Positions 62,864 to 64,000 of a DNA stretch of 64,000 nt are shown here, piece after piece. Position 1 is the stretch's first letter; every line of letters starts with the position of its first letter. Origin of the DNA: Enterobacteriaceae bacterium UBA2655 (GTDB lineage Bacteria; Pseudomonadota; Gammaproteobacteria; Enterobacterales; Enterobacteriaceae); NCBI GenBank assembly GCA_002359495.1, contig DENB01000077.1:19277-83276 (forward strand), written 5' to 3'. Both the position numbers and the translations under genes were made by a program. The notes below the pieces were generated by a model. It did not search any database and was not told the origin of the DNA. It saw only the letters and a program-made list of their open reading frames with translations.

Positions 62864-63067
62864 ATGAAAACTCTTGATGTGGTTGCACTTGTTCTGCTGA
62901 TTGTCGGTGGTCTGAACTGGCTGCTGGTAGGATTGTTTCAGTTTGATCTGGTGGCGGCCATTTTTGGCGGTCAGGCGGCAATTCTTTCGCGAATTATCTA
63001 TGTTGTCGTCGGCCTCTGCGCGCTTTATTGCATTACCTTCTTTGCTAAACTGCGCGTGCAGCGCTGA
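62864..63067 (+). CDS. DUF378 small membrane protein
   Basis: 67 residues with two TM helices (residues 5-25 and 40-60). LDVVALVLLIVGGLNWLLVGLFQFDLVAAIFGG is the hallmark of DUF378 (YuzA-like). Function unknown. AGGAG stands 8 nt before the ATG. Its 3' end is closed by a bidirectional terminator. The upstream gap 62605-62863 has no gene and must hold its promoter. Confidence 0.85.
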   Translation: MKTLDVVALVLLIVGGLNWLLVGLFQFDLVAAIFGGQAAILSRIIYVVVGLCALYCITFFAKLRVQR

Positions 63068-63082
63068 GTGCGTTTCCCTGAT

Positions 63083-63115
63083 AAAATCCGCGCCCTTCGC
63101 GACGCGGATTTTTTT
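63083..63115. terminator. bidirectional intrinsic terminator
   Basis: AAAATCCGCG (63083-63092) pairs with CGCGGATTTT (63103-63112), followed by a T-run. It separates the DUF378 gene and the YceI-family gene, which converge. Confidence 0.9.
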
Positions 63116-63128
63116 ATCAGGCTGTTGC

Positions 63129-63713
63129 TTATTTGGCGTACGCTTCGGTAGAAATAGTCAGCGTCACCTCGTCGCTGACCGCCGGAACATATTTATCCAG
63201 CTTAAAGTCAGAACGTTTAATGGTGCCGGTGGCGTCAAAACCGATCGCCTGCTTTTTCACCATCGGGTGCTCACCCTGCTGGTTCAGCGTGGCATGCAGC
63301 GTAACCGGTTTGGTGATCCCCTTCAGCGTCAGGTTCCCTTCAACGTCAAACTTGTTGTCGCCTTTGCTGACTACGCGAGTGCTGTGAAAGGTAGCGGAAG
63401 GATATTTCGCAACGTCAAAATAATCTGCGCCTTTGAACTCTTTGGTCAGCGCTGCGACGTGGCTGTCGATCTCAGTGATCGGCAGCTTTACGTCGACTTT
63501 TGACTGCTCAGGATGATCTTTATCAAACACCAGCGTGCCGGTGGTATTGGCAATGTCCGCAGTGGGATGAGAAAAACCAAAATGGGTCCAGGTGACAATC
63601 ACGGAAGTGTGCTCCGGGTTGAGCTGGTATTGCATCGCAGCCGCCTGGGACAACGGTGCATAAAGAGCAGCGGCAGCCAACAGCGGCAGTGCCAGGCGTT
63701 TCATTTGTTTCAC
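63129..63713 (-). CDS. YceI-family periplasmic lipid-binding protein
   Basis: 194 residues, an exported lipocalin-like beta-barrel that binds isoprenoids in relatives (TT1927b, YceI). The signal peptide is about residues 1-24 (RLALPLLAAAALYAPLSQA|AA). The mature part shows YQLNPEHTSVIVTWTHFGFSHPTADIANTTGTLVFDKDHPEQS, EFKGADYFDVAKYPSATFHSTRV and DVEGNLTLKGITKPVTLHATLN. I start at GTG 7 nt behind GAGGA; the ATG three codons later is too far from the RBS. E. coli YceI is 191 residues. It has moderate similarity to that protein, so I give no symbol. Confidence 0.87.
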   Translation of the reverse strand: MKQMKRLALPLLAAAALYAPLSQAAAMQYQLNPEHTSVIVTWTHFGFSHPTADIANTTGTLVFDKDHPEQSKVDVKLPITEIDSHVAALTKEFKGADYFDVAKYPSATFHSTRVVSKGDNKFDVEGNLTLKGITKPVTLHATLNQQGEHPMVKKQAIGFDATGTIKRSDFKLDKYVPAVSDEVTLTISTEAYAK

Positions 63714-63829
63714 AGTACTTTCCTCATCACGATGTAATAACCCATTGAGTTTGCGTGAAGAAAGCAGGCGCGCATAGTGAAGAGTTTTGGCGAAAACGGT
63801 CAAATTAATTCAGCAATATCGTACCGTGA

Positions 63830-64000
63830 CTATTTACGCGCCCCGCCGCCCGGCGCGATGTTGCTGCCGCAGAACAGCGCAACCCAGCGGCGGCGCTCGC
63901 GCGTCAGCCGCCGATGCAGCCGTTGCAGATCGCCGGGCGTCAGCGTCTCAATCGCCGCGGCGGACAACTCCGGCAATCCGGCCTGCTGGCGCAGCGCGCG
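63830..64000 (-). CDS. 3' end of a gene running off the window, possible PqqF-type peptidase
   Basis: The reading frame enters at the right edge and stops with TAG at 63832-63830 (about 56 residues visible). It ends with TPGDLQRLHRRLTRERRRWV and then ALFCGSNIAPGGGARK. The sequence L-x-P-x-D-L-x-x-L-H is like the C-terminal end of M16 peptidases such as PqqF of the PQQ pathway. That would suit gcd and the sorbosone-type gene, but so short a fragment does not settle it. The G+C-rich reading frame continues openly. Confidence 0.4.
   Translation of the reverse strand, partial: RALRQQAGLPELSAAAIETLTPGDLQRLHRRLTRERRRWVALFCGSNIAPGGGARK

Noticed and set aside
1..64000. CRISPR arrays, tRNA/rRNA genes, insertion sequences, prophage, integrases
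   Set aside because: No repeat-spacer pattern, cloverleaf, transposase or integrase was seen in reading both strands.

Overview
This 64 kb window looks like chromosome from a member of the Enterobacterales, most likely Erwiniaceae (Pantoea, Mixta or Erwinia type). Many proteins read as close relatives of E. coli or Salmonella proteins (SotB, YnfM/YnfL, Mlc, BioD2, OsmVWXY, YnfA/YnfB, YdfG, Dcp, HipBA, Gcd, Dld), and parts of the E. coli 34-36 minute gene order survive (ynfM/ynfL, mlc-bioD2, ynfB/ynfA, ydfG near dcp). Lineage-specific modules lie between these blocks. The genus is inference; no rRNA, tRNA, phage, IS or CRISPR was seen.

1-15 kb: remnant of a TetR regulator, sotB, a small Cys protein, divergent ynfM/ynfL, mlc with a CRP site, bioD2, an NCS2 purine-type permease, the osmoprotectant ABC operon osmYXWV, a DHA2 drug exporter, and small envelope genes (DUF1161, ynfB, ynfA). 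15-25 kb: a purine catabolism block, guaD-xdhABC and hpxO, sits around the ydfG/dcp pair and would take guanine to xanthine, urate and 5-hydroxyisourate. A 12-bp inverted repeat lies upstream of guaD. 25-29.5 kb: an AT-rich stretch, a glycosyltransferase, a PRISE-like reductase, a secreted Cys-rich peptide and an AT-rich two-gene unit (membrane-type protein plus DUF1493, ACP-like).

29.5-35.5 kb: a five-gene operon (periplasmic binding protein, ABC ATPase, permease, ribitol 2-dehydrogenase, D-ribulokinase) that should import and degrade ribitol. 36-41.6 kb: a nested inverted-repeat element, a GDSL autotransporter esterase split by one in-frame amber codon, hipBA with three operators spaced exactly 28 bp apart, and a GT-D glycosyltransferase. 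42-50 kb: PQQ glucose dehydrogenase (gcd), a Fic AMPylase with a possible self-operator, an amino-acid binding protein with a D-amino-acid-oxidase-like enzyme, and an SRPBCC/alcohol dehydrogenase pair.

50.0-50.5 kb holds the most striking item: a 29-residue amphipathic peptide gene with its own terminator, a near-consensus LexA box upstream, and a divergent small RNA with its own promoter and terminator. The RNA's first 17 nt are perfectly complementary to the toxin mRNA leader. This is a TisB/IstR- or DinQ/AgrB-type SOS type I toxin-antitoxin module.

50.5-64 kb: a sorbosone-dehydrogenase-type lipoprotein with a DUF2231 partner, an MBL hydrolase, Mn catalase, kdgF under a KdgR box, an eight-gene operon joining an ascorbate-type PTS to a PFK-like kinase with a changed substrate site and a class II aldolase (perfect CRP site upstream), dld, a DUF378 protein, a YceI protein, and the 3' end of a further gene.
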